A DNA stretch of 64,000 nt from Streptomyces pactum. GTDB taxonomy: Bacteria > Actinomycetota > Actinomycetes > Streptomycetales > Streptomycetaceae. Numbering within the stretch: the first letter of the stretch is position 1; each line of letters begins with the position of its first letter. The notes below the pieces were generated by a model that did no database searches, was not told the origin of the DNA, and was given only the letters and a program-made list of their open reading frames with translations. The translations under genes and the position numbers were made by a program. The DNA is taken from positions 1,240,001 through 1,304,000 of the forward strand of contig NZ_CP019724.1 in the NCBI RefSeq assembly GCF_002005225.1. Direction: 5' to 3'. This document shows, piece by piece, positions 43,487 to 52,252 of the stretch.

Positions 43487-44275
43487 CTACTTGCCCGTGA
43501 ACTTCTCGTACTCCTTGAGAACCTCTTCGGTCGGTCCGTCCATGCGCAGTTCGCCGCGTTCCAGCCACAGCACGCGGTTGCAGGTGTCGCGGATGGACTT
43601 GTTGTTGTGACTGACCAGGAAGACCGTGCCGGCCTCCTTCTTGAGCTCCCTGATGCGCTCCTCGGAGCGCGTCTGGAACTTGCGGTCACCGGTGGCCAGC
43701 GCCTCGTCGATCATCAGGACGTCGTGGTCCTTGGCGGCGGCGATGGAGAAGCGCAGCCGGGCGGCCATGCCGGAGGAGTAGGTGCGCATCGGCAGTGTGA
43801 TGAAGTCGCCCTTCTCGTTGATGCCGGAGAAGTCGACGATGTCCTGGTAGCGCTCCTTGATCTGCTCCCGGGTCATGCCCATGGCCAGGCCGCCGAGGAT
43901 GACGTTCCGCTCGCCGGTCAGGTCGTTCATCAGGGCCGCGTTCACCCCGAGGAGGGAGGGCTGGCCGTCGGTGTAGACCTTGCCGCGCTCGGCGGGCAGC
44001 AGGCCGGCGATGGCCCGCAGCAGGGTCGACTTGCCGGAACCGTTGGAACCGATCAGGCCGATGGCCTCGCCCCGGTAGGCGGTGAAGGAGACGCCCCGCA
44101 CGGCGTGCACCTTGCGCACACCCCGGGCCGCGTCGTCGGATCCTCTCCTGATCATGCGGCTCAGGGCGGCGGTCGCGCTGCCCTTGCCGGTCCTGGCGCC
44201 GTTGACGCGGTAGACGATGTGCAGTTCGTCCGCGATGACCGTCGGCACCCGCTCGCCCTGCTGCTGCTCAGCCAC
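43487..44275 (-). CDS. ABC transporter ATPase, polysaccharide/teichoic acid export type
   Basis: A 262-residue ATPase of the TagH/Wzt class. Walker A is GSNGSGKST, the signature is TYSSGMAARLRFSIA, and Walker B is VLMIDEALATGD. The long N-terminal segment before Walker A, the GRGKVYTDG-like GKVYTDGQPSLLGVNAALM and NLTGERN-type loops are family-typical. With the permease, it exports a lipid-linked glycopolymer. GTG 44275 overlaps the permease stop. Confidence 0.95.
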   Translation of the reverse strand: MAEQQQGERVPTVIADELHIVYRVNGARTGKGSATAALSRMIRRGSDDAARGVRKVHAVRGVSFTAYRGEAIGLIGSNGSGKSTLLRAIAGLLPAERGKVYTDGQPSLLGVNAALMNDLTGERNVILGGLAMGMTREQIKERYQDIVDFSGINEKGDFITLPMRTYSSGMAARLRFSIAAAKDHDVLMIDEALATGDRKFQTRSEERIRELKKEAGTVFLVSHNNKSIRDTCNRVLWLERGELRMDGPTEEVLKEYEKFTGK

Positions 44276-45197
44276 GGCCGTACCTCTCCTCCGCCTTCCA
44301 GAAGTACACGAAGCCGCCCACGGCGAGGAGCACGGCCCAGCCGAGCGCCGCCGCCCACACGTGCGGCGGCAGGTTCTCGGAGCCGTAGCCGTCGATCAGC
44401 GCGAAGCGGATCAGGTCCATGTAGACGGCGGCCGGGTTCCACTGGAGCACGTCGGCCAGCCAGGCCGGCTTGTCCTCGAGCATGATCGGGATGGAGAACA
44501 TGACGCCGGACGCGTACATCCAGGTGCGCATGATGAACGGCATGAGCTGGGCCAGGTCCGGTGTCTTGGCGCCCATCCGGGCCACGATCAGCGCCAGCCC
44601 CATGTTGAAGAGGAACTGCAGGACGAGCGCCGGGAGGGCCAGCAGCCAGGACAGCGAGGGATAGCTGCCGAAGCCGATCACCACCGCGAACATCACGACC
44701 ATCGAGGCCAGCAGTTGCTGGAGCTGCTGGAGCGCGAACGAGATCGGGAGCGAGGCACGCGGGAAGTGCAGCGCCCGCACCAGACCGAGGTTGCCGGAGA
44801 TCGCGCGTACGCCCGCCATCGCCGAGGACTGGGTGAAGGTGAAGACGAACACACCCGTCACCAGGAACGGGATGTACACGTCCTTCGGCATGCCCCGGCC
44901 GGCGTTGAGGATCAGGCCGAAGATCATGAAGTAGACGAGGGCGTTCAGCAGCGGGGTGGCCACCTGCCACAACTGGCCGAGTTTGGCCTGGCTGTACTGG
45001 GCGGTCAGCTTCGCCTGGGAGAAGGCGAGGATGAAGTGCCGCCGCCCCCAGAGTTGACGGACGTACTCGCCGAGGGACGGCCGGGCACCGCTCACCGACA
45101 GCCCGTACTTGGCGGCCAGCCGGGCCGGTGTGAGGCCCTCGTCGGGCGACACGGGCTTGGTCATGGCGACCGTGCCGTCGTGCGTTGTCTCACTCAC
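44268..45197 (-). CDS. ABC transporter permease, polysaccharide/teichoic acid export type
   Basis: A 309-residue ABC-2 permease with six transmembrane helices, like TagG/Wzm. Cues are FILAFSQAKLTAQYSQAKLG, LLNALVYFMIFGLILNAG, and the C-terminal PAAVYMDLIRFALIDG. GTG 45197 (VSETTHDGTVAMTKPVSP) is the likely start, ATG 45164 the alternative; neither has a strong ribosome-binding site. It overlaps the ATPase gene by 8 nt. Works with that ATPase in the plasma membrane. Confidence 0.93.
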   Translation of the reverse strand: MSETTHDGTVAMTKPVSPDEGLTPARLAAKYGLSVSGARPSLGEYVRQLWGRRHFILAFSQAKLTAQYSQAKLGQLWQVATPLLNALVYFMIFGLILNAGRGMPKDVYIPFLVTGVFVFTFTQSSAMAGVRAISGNLGLVRALHFPRASLPISFALQQLQQLLASMVVMFAVVIGFGSYPSLSWLLALPALVLQFLFNMGLALIVARMGAKTPDLAQLMPFIMRTWMYASGVMFSIPIMLEDKPAWLADVLQWNPAAVYMDLIRFALIDGYGSENLPPHVWAAALGWAVLLAVGGFVYFWKAEERYGRG

Positions 45198-45293
45198 TGG
45201 TGGAAACTTTCGTCTTCGGAATGCTCGGCCGCGCGGGCCTGGCATGGACCTGTTGGCCCGGGTCGGGCCGGGACGCTCTCGGATACGAGCTTG

Positions 45294-46178
45294 TCAGATC
45301 ACGGGAGGCCGGCCCAGCCGGGTCAGCCGCCACACCGTACGCCACCGCATGGGCCGGCGAGGGCCGCACGGGGTGGCCCAGCCCTCGCGGAAGCCGCCGA
45401 ACCACGCCTTCAGGGCCGGTCGCGAGGGGCGGCGCAGCAGGGTGAGCAGCATCCACACCCCGAGGTAGACGGGAACGAGGAGCGCGGGGAGGTTGCGGCG
45501 GGCGAGCCAGACGCGGTTGCGGGCGACCATGCGGTGGTAGACCGCGTGCCGCGAGGGCGCGGTCGTGGGGTGGTTCAGCACCATGTCGGACCGGTAGTCG
45601 ATCATCCAGCCCGCGTCCAGGGCCCGCCAGGCCAGGTCGGTCTCCTCGTGGGCGTAGAAGAAGGCGTCCGGCAGACCGCCGACCTGCGTGAGGACGCGGG
45701 TGCGGACGGCGTTGGCGCCGCCGAGGAAGGTGGTCACCCGCGAGGAGCGCATCGGGTCCGAGGCACGCAGCCGCGGGACGTGCCGGCGCTGGGTCTCGCC
45801 GGTGTCCGGGTCGGCGATGCGGAAGCTGATGATGCCGAGCTCGTCGTCGGCCGCGAACGCCTGCCGGCACAGCTCGGCGGTGTCGGTGCGGGCGAGCAGG
45901 CCGTCGTCGTCGAGGAAGAGCAGGATGTCGACGTCCCGGCCGCCCGGGCCGAAGGCCTCGATGCCGACGTTGCGGCCGCCGGGGATGCCCAGGTTCTCGG
46001 GCAGTTCGACGGTGCGCACGCTGTCCGGCACCTCCGGGACGGGCGAGCCGTTGCCGACCACGACCACCTCGACCGGGTCGCCGTCCTGCTTCGCGACCGA
46101 GTCGAGCAGCGCGCGCAGTTCCTCGGGGCGGTTGCCCATCGTGATGACGACGGCGCCGACCCTCATGGCCCCGCTCAC
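45294..46178 (-). CDS. Glycosyltransferase family 2
   Basis: A 294-residue GT-A protein. VGAVVITMGNRPEELRALLD, NLGIPGGRNVGIEAFG, and ILLFLDDDGLLART (DXD) are the sugar-nucleotide site, and FFYAHEETDLAWRAL is the ED motif. A hydrophobic stretch (LLVPVYLGVWMLLTLL) near the end suggests membrane attachment. GTG 46178 overlaps the CDP-alcohol transferase stop as GTGA. It probably decorates the glycolipid or polymer made by this operon; rhamnosyl- or galactofuranosyltransferase-like activity is possible. Confidence 0.93.
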   Translation of the reverse strand: MSGAMRVGAVVITMGNRPEELRALLDSVAKQDGDPVEVVVVGNGSPVPEVPDSVRTVELPENLGIPGGRNVGIEAFGPGGRDVDILLFLDDDGLLARTDTAELCRQAFAADDELGIISFRIADPDTGETQRRHVPRLRASDPMRSSRVTTFLGGANAVRTRVLTQVGGLPDAFFYAHEETDLAWRALDAGWMIDYRSDMVLNHPTTAPSRHAVYHRMVARNRVWLARRNLPALLVPVYLGVWMLLTLLRRPSRPALKAWFGGFREGWATPCGPRRPMRWRTVWRLTRLGRPPVI

Positions 46179-46954
46179 TTCAGCCTGCTGGAGGCGAGGA
46201 TGGACACCAGGTGCAGGAGGGTCTGCAGCAGCGCGATGCCGGCGAGCACGGCGGTGCCGAGGCGGGTGAAGAACAGGTCGCCGCGGCTCGCGTCGACGAT
46301 CGCGAGGACGAGGATCAGCAGGGACGCCTCGATGCCGAGGATCAGCCGGTGGAACTTGAGCGCCCCGGCGGCCCGGCGGGCCAGCGCCATGCCGGAGGAG
46401 CGCGGCTCGGACGCGGACTCCTTGACCGGCTCCTTCCCGGTCTGGTGCCGGGCGACGCCGACCAGGTCGGTCTCGGCCTTGATCAGGATGGCGCCGAGGG
46501 CGGCCAGGGTACCGAGGAAGGCCCACAGCCAGTCGATCCGCCCGGTGCCCCAGATGTCGGCGGCCCGCAGGCCGAGGCCGACCAGGACGGCGGCGTCGGT
46601 CAGGTAGGCGCCGACCCGGTCCAGGTAGACGCCGCCGAGCGAGTACTGCTTCTTCCAGCGCGCGACCTCGCCGTCGACGCAGTCCAGCAGCAGGTAGAGC
46701 TGGACCGCCACGACGCCGAGCACGGCGCCCGTGATGCCCGGCACCAGCAGGGCCGGGGCCGCGAGCACGCCGCAGACGGTCATCAGGTACGTGAGCTGGT
46801 TGGGCGTGATCCTGGTGTTCACCAGGTAGCGGTCGATCCGCAGCGAGACCTCGCGCATGTAGAGGCGTCCCGCCCAGTGCTCACCGCTGCGCCGGTCCTT
46901 CACCCCCGCGGGGTGGACGACCGGACGTAGTTCAGCTACCGATGGCCTTGACAT
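46175..46954 (-). CDS. CDP-alcohol phosphatidyltransferase
   Basis: A 259-residue membrane enzyme with the CDP-OH-P motif in LDCVDGEVARWKKQYSLGGV then YLDRVGAYLTD (D-x2-DG-x2-AR-x8-G-x3-D-x3-D). Five or so hydrophobic helices follow. It joins a CDP-activated group to an alcohol, forming a phosphodiester. ATG 46954 (MSRPSVAELRP) is used; the open frame upstream is a shadow of the dehydrogenase. It overlaps the dehydrogenase gene by 23 nt. Confidence 0.93.
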   Translation of the reverse strand: MSRPSVAELRPVVHPAGVKDRRSGEHWAGRLYMREVSLRIDRYLVNTRITPNQLTYLMTVCGVLAAPALLVPGITGAVLGVVAVQLYLLLDCVDGEVARWKKQYSLGGVYLDRVGAYLTDAAVLVGLGLRAADIWGTGRIDWLWAFLGTLAALGAILIKAETDLVGVARHQTGKEPVKESASEPRSSGMALARRAAGALKFHRLILGIEASLLILVLAIVDASRGDLFFTRLGTAVLAGIALLQTLLHLVSILASSRLK

Positions 46955-47993
46955 AGTCGGCGTACAGGTCCTTGATCTGGTCGGTTTTGAGGTCGAGGTG
47001 CTCGAGGATCGTGTAGCGGCCGGGCCGCGTCTGCGGGGCGTACTCCACGGCCTGGAAGAACTCCTCGGGGGTGAACCCGATCTCCTCCGGCAGCACCGGC
47101 AGCCCGTGCCGGCGCAGCACCCCGGCCATGTGGGCGGACTCCTCGTGGGCTCCGCGCAGATACATCGCGAAGGCCGCGCCCAGACCGCACTGCTCGCCGT
47201 GGGCGGCCGCGCGCTCGGGGAAGAGCAGGTCGAAGGCGTGGTTGATCTCGTGGCAGGCGCCCGAGGACGGCCGGGAGTCGCCGGAGACCGACATGGCGAT
47301 ACCGCTGAGCACCAGCGCCTCGGCGAGCACCTGGAGGAACTCGTTGTCTCCGATACCGCCCGGGTGCCGGAGCACGGCCTCGCCGGCCTGGCGGGCCATC
47401 GCGGCGGCCAGGCCGTCGATCCGCTCGCCCTTGACCCGGTTGGCCAGCTCCCAGTCCGCGATCGCGGAGACGTTGGAGACGGCGTCGCCGATGCCGGCGC
47501 GCACGAAGCGGGCCGGTGCCGCGCGGATGACGTCCAGGTCGATGACGACGGCGATCGGGTTCGGGACGCCGTAGGAGCCGCGGCCCGCGTCGTTGTCGAG
47601 GGTGGCGACCGGCGAGCACAGTCCGTCGTGCGCGAGGTTCGTCGGCACGGCGACCAGCGGGAGGCCGATGCGCGCCGCCGCGAACTTGGCACAGTCGATG
47701 ATCTTGCCGCCGCCGAGGCCGACGACAGCGTCGTAGTGGCCGCCCTTCATGGCGCCGGCCAGCTTGATCGCGTCGTCCAGGGTGCCGCCGCCGACCTCGA
47801 ACCAGTCGGCGCCGGGCAGGGACGGGGCGACGCGCTCGCGCAGCACGGCGCCCGAGCCGCCGCTGACGGCGACGGCGAGCTTGCCCGAGTGGGAGATGCG
47901 CTCGTCGGCGAGCACACACCCCAGGTCGTCGAGGGCACCGGCACGGATGTCCACGACGACCGGCGACGGGATGAGCCTCGTCAGTACTGGCAC
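46932..47993 (-). CDS. Glycerol-1-phosphate-dehydrogenase-like (Fe-ADH family) enzyme
   Basis: A 353-residue member of the iron-containing alcohol dehydrogenase superfamily. GLGGGKIIDCAKFAAARIGL and PTNLAHDGLCSPVATL match the sn-glycerol-1-phosphate dehydrogenase (AraM/EgsA) subgroup; metal ligands are likely in the SSGACHEINHAFD and AAHGEQCGLG histidines. It probably reduces DHAP or a related ketose phosphate to a polyol phosphate for activation. GTG 47993 has GGGAGATCGC upstream. It overlaps the cytidylyltransferase gene by 13 nt. The exact substrate is inferred. Confidence 0.88.
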   Translation of the reverse strand: MPVLTRLIPSPVVVDIRAGALDDLGCVLADERISHSGKLAVAVSGGSGAVLRERVAPSLPGADWFEVGGGTLDDAIKLAGAMKGGHYDAVVGLGGGKIIDCAKFAAARIGLPLVAVPTNLAHDGLCSPVATLDNDAGRGSYGVPNPIAVVIDLDVIRAAPARFVRAGIGDAVSNVSAIADWELANRVKGERIDGLAAAMARQAGEAVLRHPGGIGDNEFLQVLAEALVLSGIAMSVSGDSRPSSGACHEINHAFDLLFPERAAAHGEQCGLGAAFAMYLRGAHEESAHMAGVLRRHGLPVLPEEIGFTPEEFFQAVEYAPQTRPGRYTILEHLDLKTDQIKDLYADYVKAIGS

Positions 47994-48733
47994 GCGATCT
48001 CCCGGCCCTTGGCGAGGTCGTCGTGGTTGTCGATCTCGACCCACTTGACGTCGCCGATCGGCGCCACGTCGACCTTGAAGCCGCGGTTGACCAGCTCCTG
48101 GTAGCCGTCCTCGTAGTAGAGCTGCGGGTCGCGCTCGAAGGTGGTCTTCAGGGCGTCGGCCAGCTCCACGGCGGCCTCGCCCTCGATGAGGGTGACACCG
48201 ATGTACTCGCCGGTCGCCTCGGCCGGGTCCATCAGCTTGGTGATGCGCTGGACGCCCTTGTCGGGGTCGACGACGACCTTCATCTCCTCCTCGGCGAGGT
48301 TCTTCACCGTGTCGAGGGCGAGGATGATCTTCTTGCCGTCGCCGCGGGCGGCGAGCAGGGTCTTCTCGACGGAGACCGGGTGCACGGTGTCGCCGTTGGC
48401 GAGGATCACGCCGTCCTTGAGGGCGTCACGGCCGCACCACAGGGAGTAGGCGTTGTTCCACTCCTCGGCCTTGTCGTTGTCGATGAGGGTGAGCTTGACG
48501 CCGTACTTCTGCTCCAGCGCCTCCTTGCGGTCGTACACGGCTTCCTTGCGGTAGCCGACGATGATCCCGACCTCGGTCAGGCCGACCTCGGCGAAGTTCG
48601 CCAGCGTCAGGTCCAGCACCGTGATGCCGTCCTCCGCGCCCTCGGGGCCGACCGGGACCAGTGCCTTGGGCAGGGTGTCGGTGTAGGGGCGCAGACGGCG
48701 TCCGGCGCCGGCCGCCAGCACGAGGCCGATCAT
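47981..48733 (-). CDS. Nucleotidyltransferase, phosphocholine/polyol-phosphate cytidylyltransferase-like
   Basis: A 250-residue NTP-transferase. The nucleotide motif is GLVLAAGAGRRLRPYTDTLP and KALVPVG; NAYSLWCGRD and VILANGDTVHP carry the catalytic Asp; VKWVEIDNHDDL is the metal-binding C-terminus, as in LicC/IMPCT-type cytidylyltransferases. It would activate the polyol phosphate as a CDP derivative. ATG 48733 has AAGGAGAACCCGC upstream and overlaps the DUF5941 gene stop (ATGA). The activated alcohol is not determined by sequence. Confidence 0.92.
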   Translation of the reverse strand: MIGLVLAAGAGRRLRPYTDTLPKALVPVGPEGAEDGITVLDLTLANFAEVGLTEVGIIVGYRKEAVYDRKEALEQKYGVKLTLIDNDKAEEWNNAYSLWCGRDALKDGVILANGDTVHPVSVEKTLLAARGDGKKIILALDTVKNLAEEEMKVVVDPDKGVQRITKLMDPAEATGEYIGVTLIEGEAAVELADALKTTFERDPQLYYEDGYQELVNRGFKVDVAPIGDVKWVEIDNHDDLAKGREIACQY

Positions 48734-50547
48734 GCGGGTTCTCCTTCGTCGTGTACGGCGGGTGCGCCGACCTTGTGGGCGGCGACCCAGAAGCGGATGC
48801 TCTCGACGAGCACCACGAGAGCCACGGCCACGGCGAGGACCGTGAGCGCGACCTTGAACTGTGTGGCGGTGAGCAGCACGGCCAGCACGGTGATCACCAA
48901 CGTGCGGCCCTCGTGCCCCCCGACCGTCCGCACCAGCCACTGCGGCGGCGCTCCCGCGTCGCCGCGGATGCGGTAGACCGTGTCGTAGTGATGGTAGGCG
49001 ACCGCGGCAACCAGCCCGAAAGCCGCCGGAAGGGCCCCGTTCACGTCGGCTTTCGCCGCCAGTACCAGGACGGTGCCGTACTCGGCGGCGCGCAGGAACG
49101 GCGGGACCAGCCAGTCGAGGGCGCCCTTGAGGGGGCGGGCGACGGCGAGGCCGGACGTCAGGACGTAGGAGAGCGCGGCGACGGCCGGCCAGGGGCCGCC
49201 GAAGTCGGTGAGCGCGGCCGTCGCGACGAGGGCGAGGCCGCCGATGAGGGCTACGGCGGGGGCGGTGAAGCCGGGCAGCCGTCGGGCGGTCCGTCCCAGC
49301 CCCTTGGCGGCGGCCTCGGCGAGGGGGCCGGAGTCCGCCAGGTCGGCCAGCGCCCTCGCCGCCCGGTCGGTCCGGGTGGCCTTGCGGGTGAGGGAGCGCA
49401 GGACTCGGCCCGCCGTGGTGTACGTGGCGGCGAACGCGCAGCCGATGAGCAGCGCGTAGAAGGTGATCCGGGGCGTGGTGAGCGCGGTCAGGACGGCGAT
49501 CATGGCCCAGCGTTCGCCGATGGGCAGGACGATCATGCGGCGTACCCAGACCGTCCAGCCGACGCTGTCGAGCCTGTCGGAAAGGGCGGCGGTGGGGCTG
49601 GTGTTGGCGGCGGCGTCGTGATTGGCCTCGGTGAAGGAGAAGTCGACGACGTGCCGGCAGGTCTGGAGGACCATCGCGCCCAGGGCCAGGGCCCATACGT
49701 CGTCGCCGCCGCGGGCGGCCCCCAGGGCGAGGCCCGCGTAGTAGGCGTACTCCTTGGCGCGGTCGAAGGTGGCGTCCAGCCAGGCGCCGAGCGTGGAGTA
49801 CTGCAGGGAGTACCGGGCGAGCTGTCCGTCGGTGCAGTCGAGGACGAAGGAGGCGATGAGCAGGACGCCGGCGGCGACGAAGCCGCCGCGGGTCCCGGTG
49901 GCCGCGCAGCCCGCCGCTATGAGCGCGGTGATGAGCGAGGCGGTGGTGACCTGGTTGGGGGTCAGGCCGCGGCGTGCGCACCAGCGGGCGATGTAGCGGG
50001 AGTAGGGGCTGATGAAGTGGGTGGTGACGAAGCCGTCGCGGGCCTTGACCGCCGACTTCAGGCGTACGGCCTCGTCGTCGACGCCGGCGACGGCCTGCCG
50101 TGCCTCGTTGCGGGCCTGCGGGTCTGCGGGGACGACGGCGACGAGGCTGCCGAGTTCGGGGCGGTGCACGTCGGCGCCGTCGGCGTCGAGGGCGGCGGTG
50201 ATCCGGTCGGCGAGGCTGTCCACGGCCGGCGCGGTGCCGCCGCCCGCGGAGTTCTCCCGGGCCATCGCGCGGGTCAGGGCCTGACGGGCGGCCGGCTGGG
50301 CGGTCACGGCGCCGGGGATCGCGGCGAGCGGGAAGCGGGGGTCGGTGAGGCCGAGGCGCAGGGCGTGCGGGTGGCCGACGAAACGGGCGTCGACCACGGC
50401 GACCCGCTCACCGCCCGGCACCAGGGCCAGCAGCGTCTCGGTGTCGGCGGCACCGGAGGCGACGCGCACGTCGAAGCCCAGGGACCGCAGCTCGCTCTCG
50501 ATCGACGAACCGGGGACCGGCTGACCGGTGAGGATGGCGGTCGACAA
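48730..50547 (-). CDS. DUF5941 / CDP-alcohol phosphatidyltransferase fusion
   Basis: A 605-residue protein. Residues 1-150 are a soluble domain (MSTAILTGQPVPGSSIESEL) resembling degenerate nucleotidyltransferase-like domains. Residues ~180-400 contain a CDP-alcohol transferase with DCTDGQLARYSLQYSTLGAW then LDATFDRAKEYAYY. The C-terminal DUF5941 region has several membrane helices. It starts at TTG 50547 (GGGAG 9 nt upstream). As first gene of the operon, it may make a lipid or polymer backbone with the downstream enzymes. Confidence 0.9.
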   Translation of the reverse strand: MSTAILTGQPVPGSSIESELRSLGFDVRVASGAADTETLLALVPGGERVAVVDARFVGHPHALRLGLTDPRFPLAAIPGAVTAQPAARQALTRAMARENSAGGGTAPAVDSLADRITAALDADGADVHRPELGSLVAVVPADPQARNEARQAVAGVDDEAVRLKSAVKARDGFVTTHFISPYSRYIARWCARRGLTPNQVTTASLITALIAAGCAATGTRGGFVAAGVLLIASFVLDCTDGQLARYSLQYSTLGAWLDATFDRAKEYAYYAGLALGAARGGDDVWALALGAMVLQTCRHVVDFSFTEANHDAAANTSPTAALSDRLDSVGWTVWVRRMIVLPIGERWAMIAVLTALTTPRITFYALLIGCAFAATYTTAGRVLRSLTRKATRTDRAARALADLADSGPLAEAAAKGLGRTARRLPGFTAPAVALIGGLALVATAALTDFGGPWPAVAALSYVLTSGLAVARPLKGALDWLVPPFLRAAEYGTVLVLAAKADVNGALPAAFGLVAAVAYHHYDTVYRIRGDAGAPPQWLVRTVGGHEGRTLVITVLAVLLTATQFKVALTVLAVAVALVVLVESIRFWVAAHKVGAPAVHDEGEPA

Positions 50548-51014
50548 CCGAACTCACTCCCTGGGTGCCGACGCCTGGGCGCCGGGCCTGTGCATGGTGG
50601 GACGCCCGTACCTGCGGCACCCGGGCGGCGTGTCGGCAGAGGCTATCGGATGCCCGGAACGCCGTGTTCACCGCCCGTTTCACGGTCGGTCGACGCCGCG
50701 TGCACCCGCCTTTGCCGCGATCATCATCGTGGATTCGGGGCCCGCCCCACAAACCGCGCCCCCAGACCGGACATCGCGGACATCGCACAGTGTCGACACG
50801 CGTTCGCTCAGGGTCAGGGCCGCCCCGGCGCGACTGTTCGCCGGCTCCACCCGGACTAACCTTCCGAAGTGTCGCGACGCTCTGACCTGCGTAACGTTTA
50901 CGCAGGTCAGAGCACATGACAACGGTGTTCAGTGCCGCGTTGCCGGATACCCCCTGCCCGTAGTTCACTGTGCTCCGGACGCCGGACGCCGGACACACAC
51001 GGAGGCTGCTTCTC
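50548..51014. other. Divergent intergenic region, polyol-lipid operon / CDF exporter
   Basis: No gene is seen. The region holds divergent promoters for the DUF5941 operon and the CDF transporter, and a striking 16-bp perfect palindrome (50879-50913), about 100 nt before the CDF start codon. Confidence 0.6.
50879..50913. promoter_or_regulatory. Perfect 16-bp inverted repeat before the CDF gene
   Basis: GCTCTGACCTGCGTAA (50879-50894) and its exact reverse complement (50898-50913) flank 3 nt (CGT). In a divergent promoter region it could be a dimeric repressor operator or a transcript hairpin. It does not match the Zur box I know for Streptomyces. Confidence 0.7.
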
Positions 51015-51953
51015 ATGGGGGCTGGGCACGATCACGGGCATGCGCACGGGGCGCACGCCGACGGGACGGCGACGGCCGCCTACCGCGGCAGACTGCGCGC
51101 GGCGCTGGCGATCACGCTCACCGTCATGGTCGTCGAGATCGTCGGCGGTGTGCTCGCCGACTCGCTCGCCCTGATCGCCGACGCGGCGCACATGGCGACG
51201 GACGCCCTGGGTCTCGGCATGGCGCTGCTGGCCGTCCACTTCGCGAACCTGCCGCCGAGCGACCGGCGCACGTTCGGCTTCGCCCGCGCCGAGATCCTCG
51301 CGGCCCTGGCCAACTGCCTGCTGCTGCTCGGGGTCGGCGGCTACGTCCTGTACGAGGCGATCGAGCGCTTCGTCACGCCGGCCGACACCGCGGGCGGGCT
51401 GACCGTGGTCTTCGGTGCGATCGGCCTGGTGGCGAACATGGTGTCGCTGACCCTGCTGATGCGCGGCCAGAAGGAGAGCCTGAACGTGCGGGGCGCCTTC
51501 CTGGAGGTGGCGGCGGACGCGCTGGGCTCCCTGGCGGTGATCGTGTCGGCCCTCGTGATCCTGGGCACGGGCTGGCAGCCGGCCGACCCGATCGCGTCGC
51601 TGGTCATCGGCCTGATGATCGTGCCGCGTACCTGGCGGCTGCTGCGCGAGACCCTGGACGTGCTCCTGGAGGCCGCGCCCAAGGGCGTGGACATCGCCGA
51701 GGTGCGCGCCCACATACTGGCGCTGGACGGGGTCGAGGACGTCCACGACCTGCACGCCTGGACGATCACCTCGGGCCTGCCGGTGCTGTCGGCGCACGTG
51801 GTGGTGAGCGGCGAGGCACTGAGCGCGATCGGCCACGAGAAGATGCTGCACGAGTTGCAGGGCTGCCTCGGCGACCACTTCGACGTGGAGCACTGCACCT
51901 TCCAGTTGGAGCCCAGCGGCCACGCGGAGCACGAGGCGAGGTTGTGCCACTGA
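51015..51953 (+). CDS. Cation diffusion facilitator family transporter
   Basis: A 312-residue CDF transporter. The N-terminal HDHGHAHGAHADG is a histidine-rich metal tail. Six membrane helices follow; VLADSLALIADAAHMATDAL contains the HxxxD zinc site and EVAADALGSLAVIVSALVI the second DxxxD-like site. The C-terminal cytoplasmic domain has VHDLHAWTITSGLPVLSAHV and HCTFQLEPS. It exports zinc or cobalt-type divalent ions by proton antiport. ATG 51015 has GGAGG upstream. The adjacent perfect palindrome may control it. Confidence 0.95.
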   Translation: MGAGHDHGHAHGAHADGTATAAYRGRLRAALAITLTVMVVEIVGGVLADSLALIADAAHMATDALGLGMALLAVHFANLPPSDRRTFGFARAEILAALANCLLLLGVGGYVLYEAIERFVTPADTAGGLTVVFGAIGLVANMVSLTLLMRGQKESLNVRGAFLEVAADALGSLAVIVSALVILGTGWQPADPIASLVIGLMIVPRTWRLLRETLDVLLEAAPKGVDIAEVRAHILALDGVEDVHDLHAWTITSGLPVLSAHVVVSGEALSAIGHEKMLHELQGCLGDHFDVEHCTFQLEPSGHAEHEARLCH

Positions 51954-52252
51954 GGCACGGGGGCGCCGACGCACCACGGTGAGGGCGCGTGCGCACGGGA
52001 ACGCGCCGCCGAGTGCGGCCGCCCGCGCTCGGGCGCTCCCGTCCCCCGCGGCACCTCTCCCGGTCACGCCGTGGACGGTTCCCGGTCCGCGACGCCGGGC
52101 ACGATGATCGACTGGGCCCCGTCCTCGGCGTCCGACCGGTGACGACCGCCGCCCGCGCCGCCGCGCGGGACATGCGGGAGCGCCGGGAAGTGCCGAGAGT
52201 GCCGGATTCGTACGGCACACTTGGGGCGCGAGGACCGATGTGAAGGATGGGT

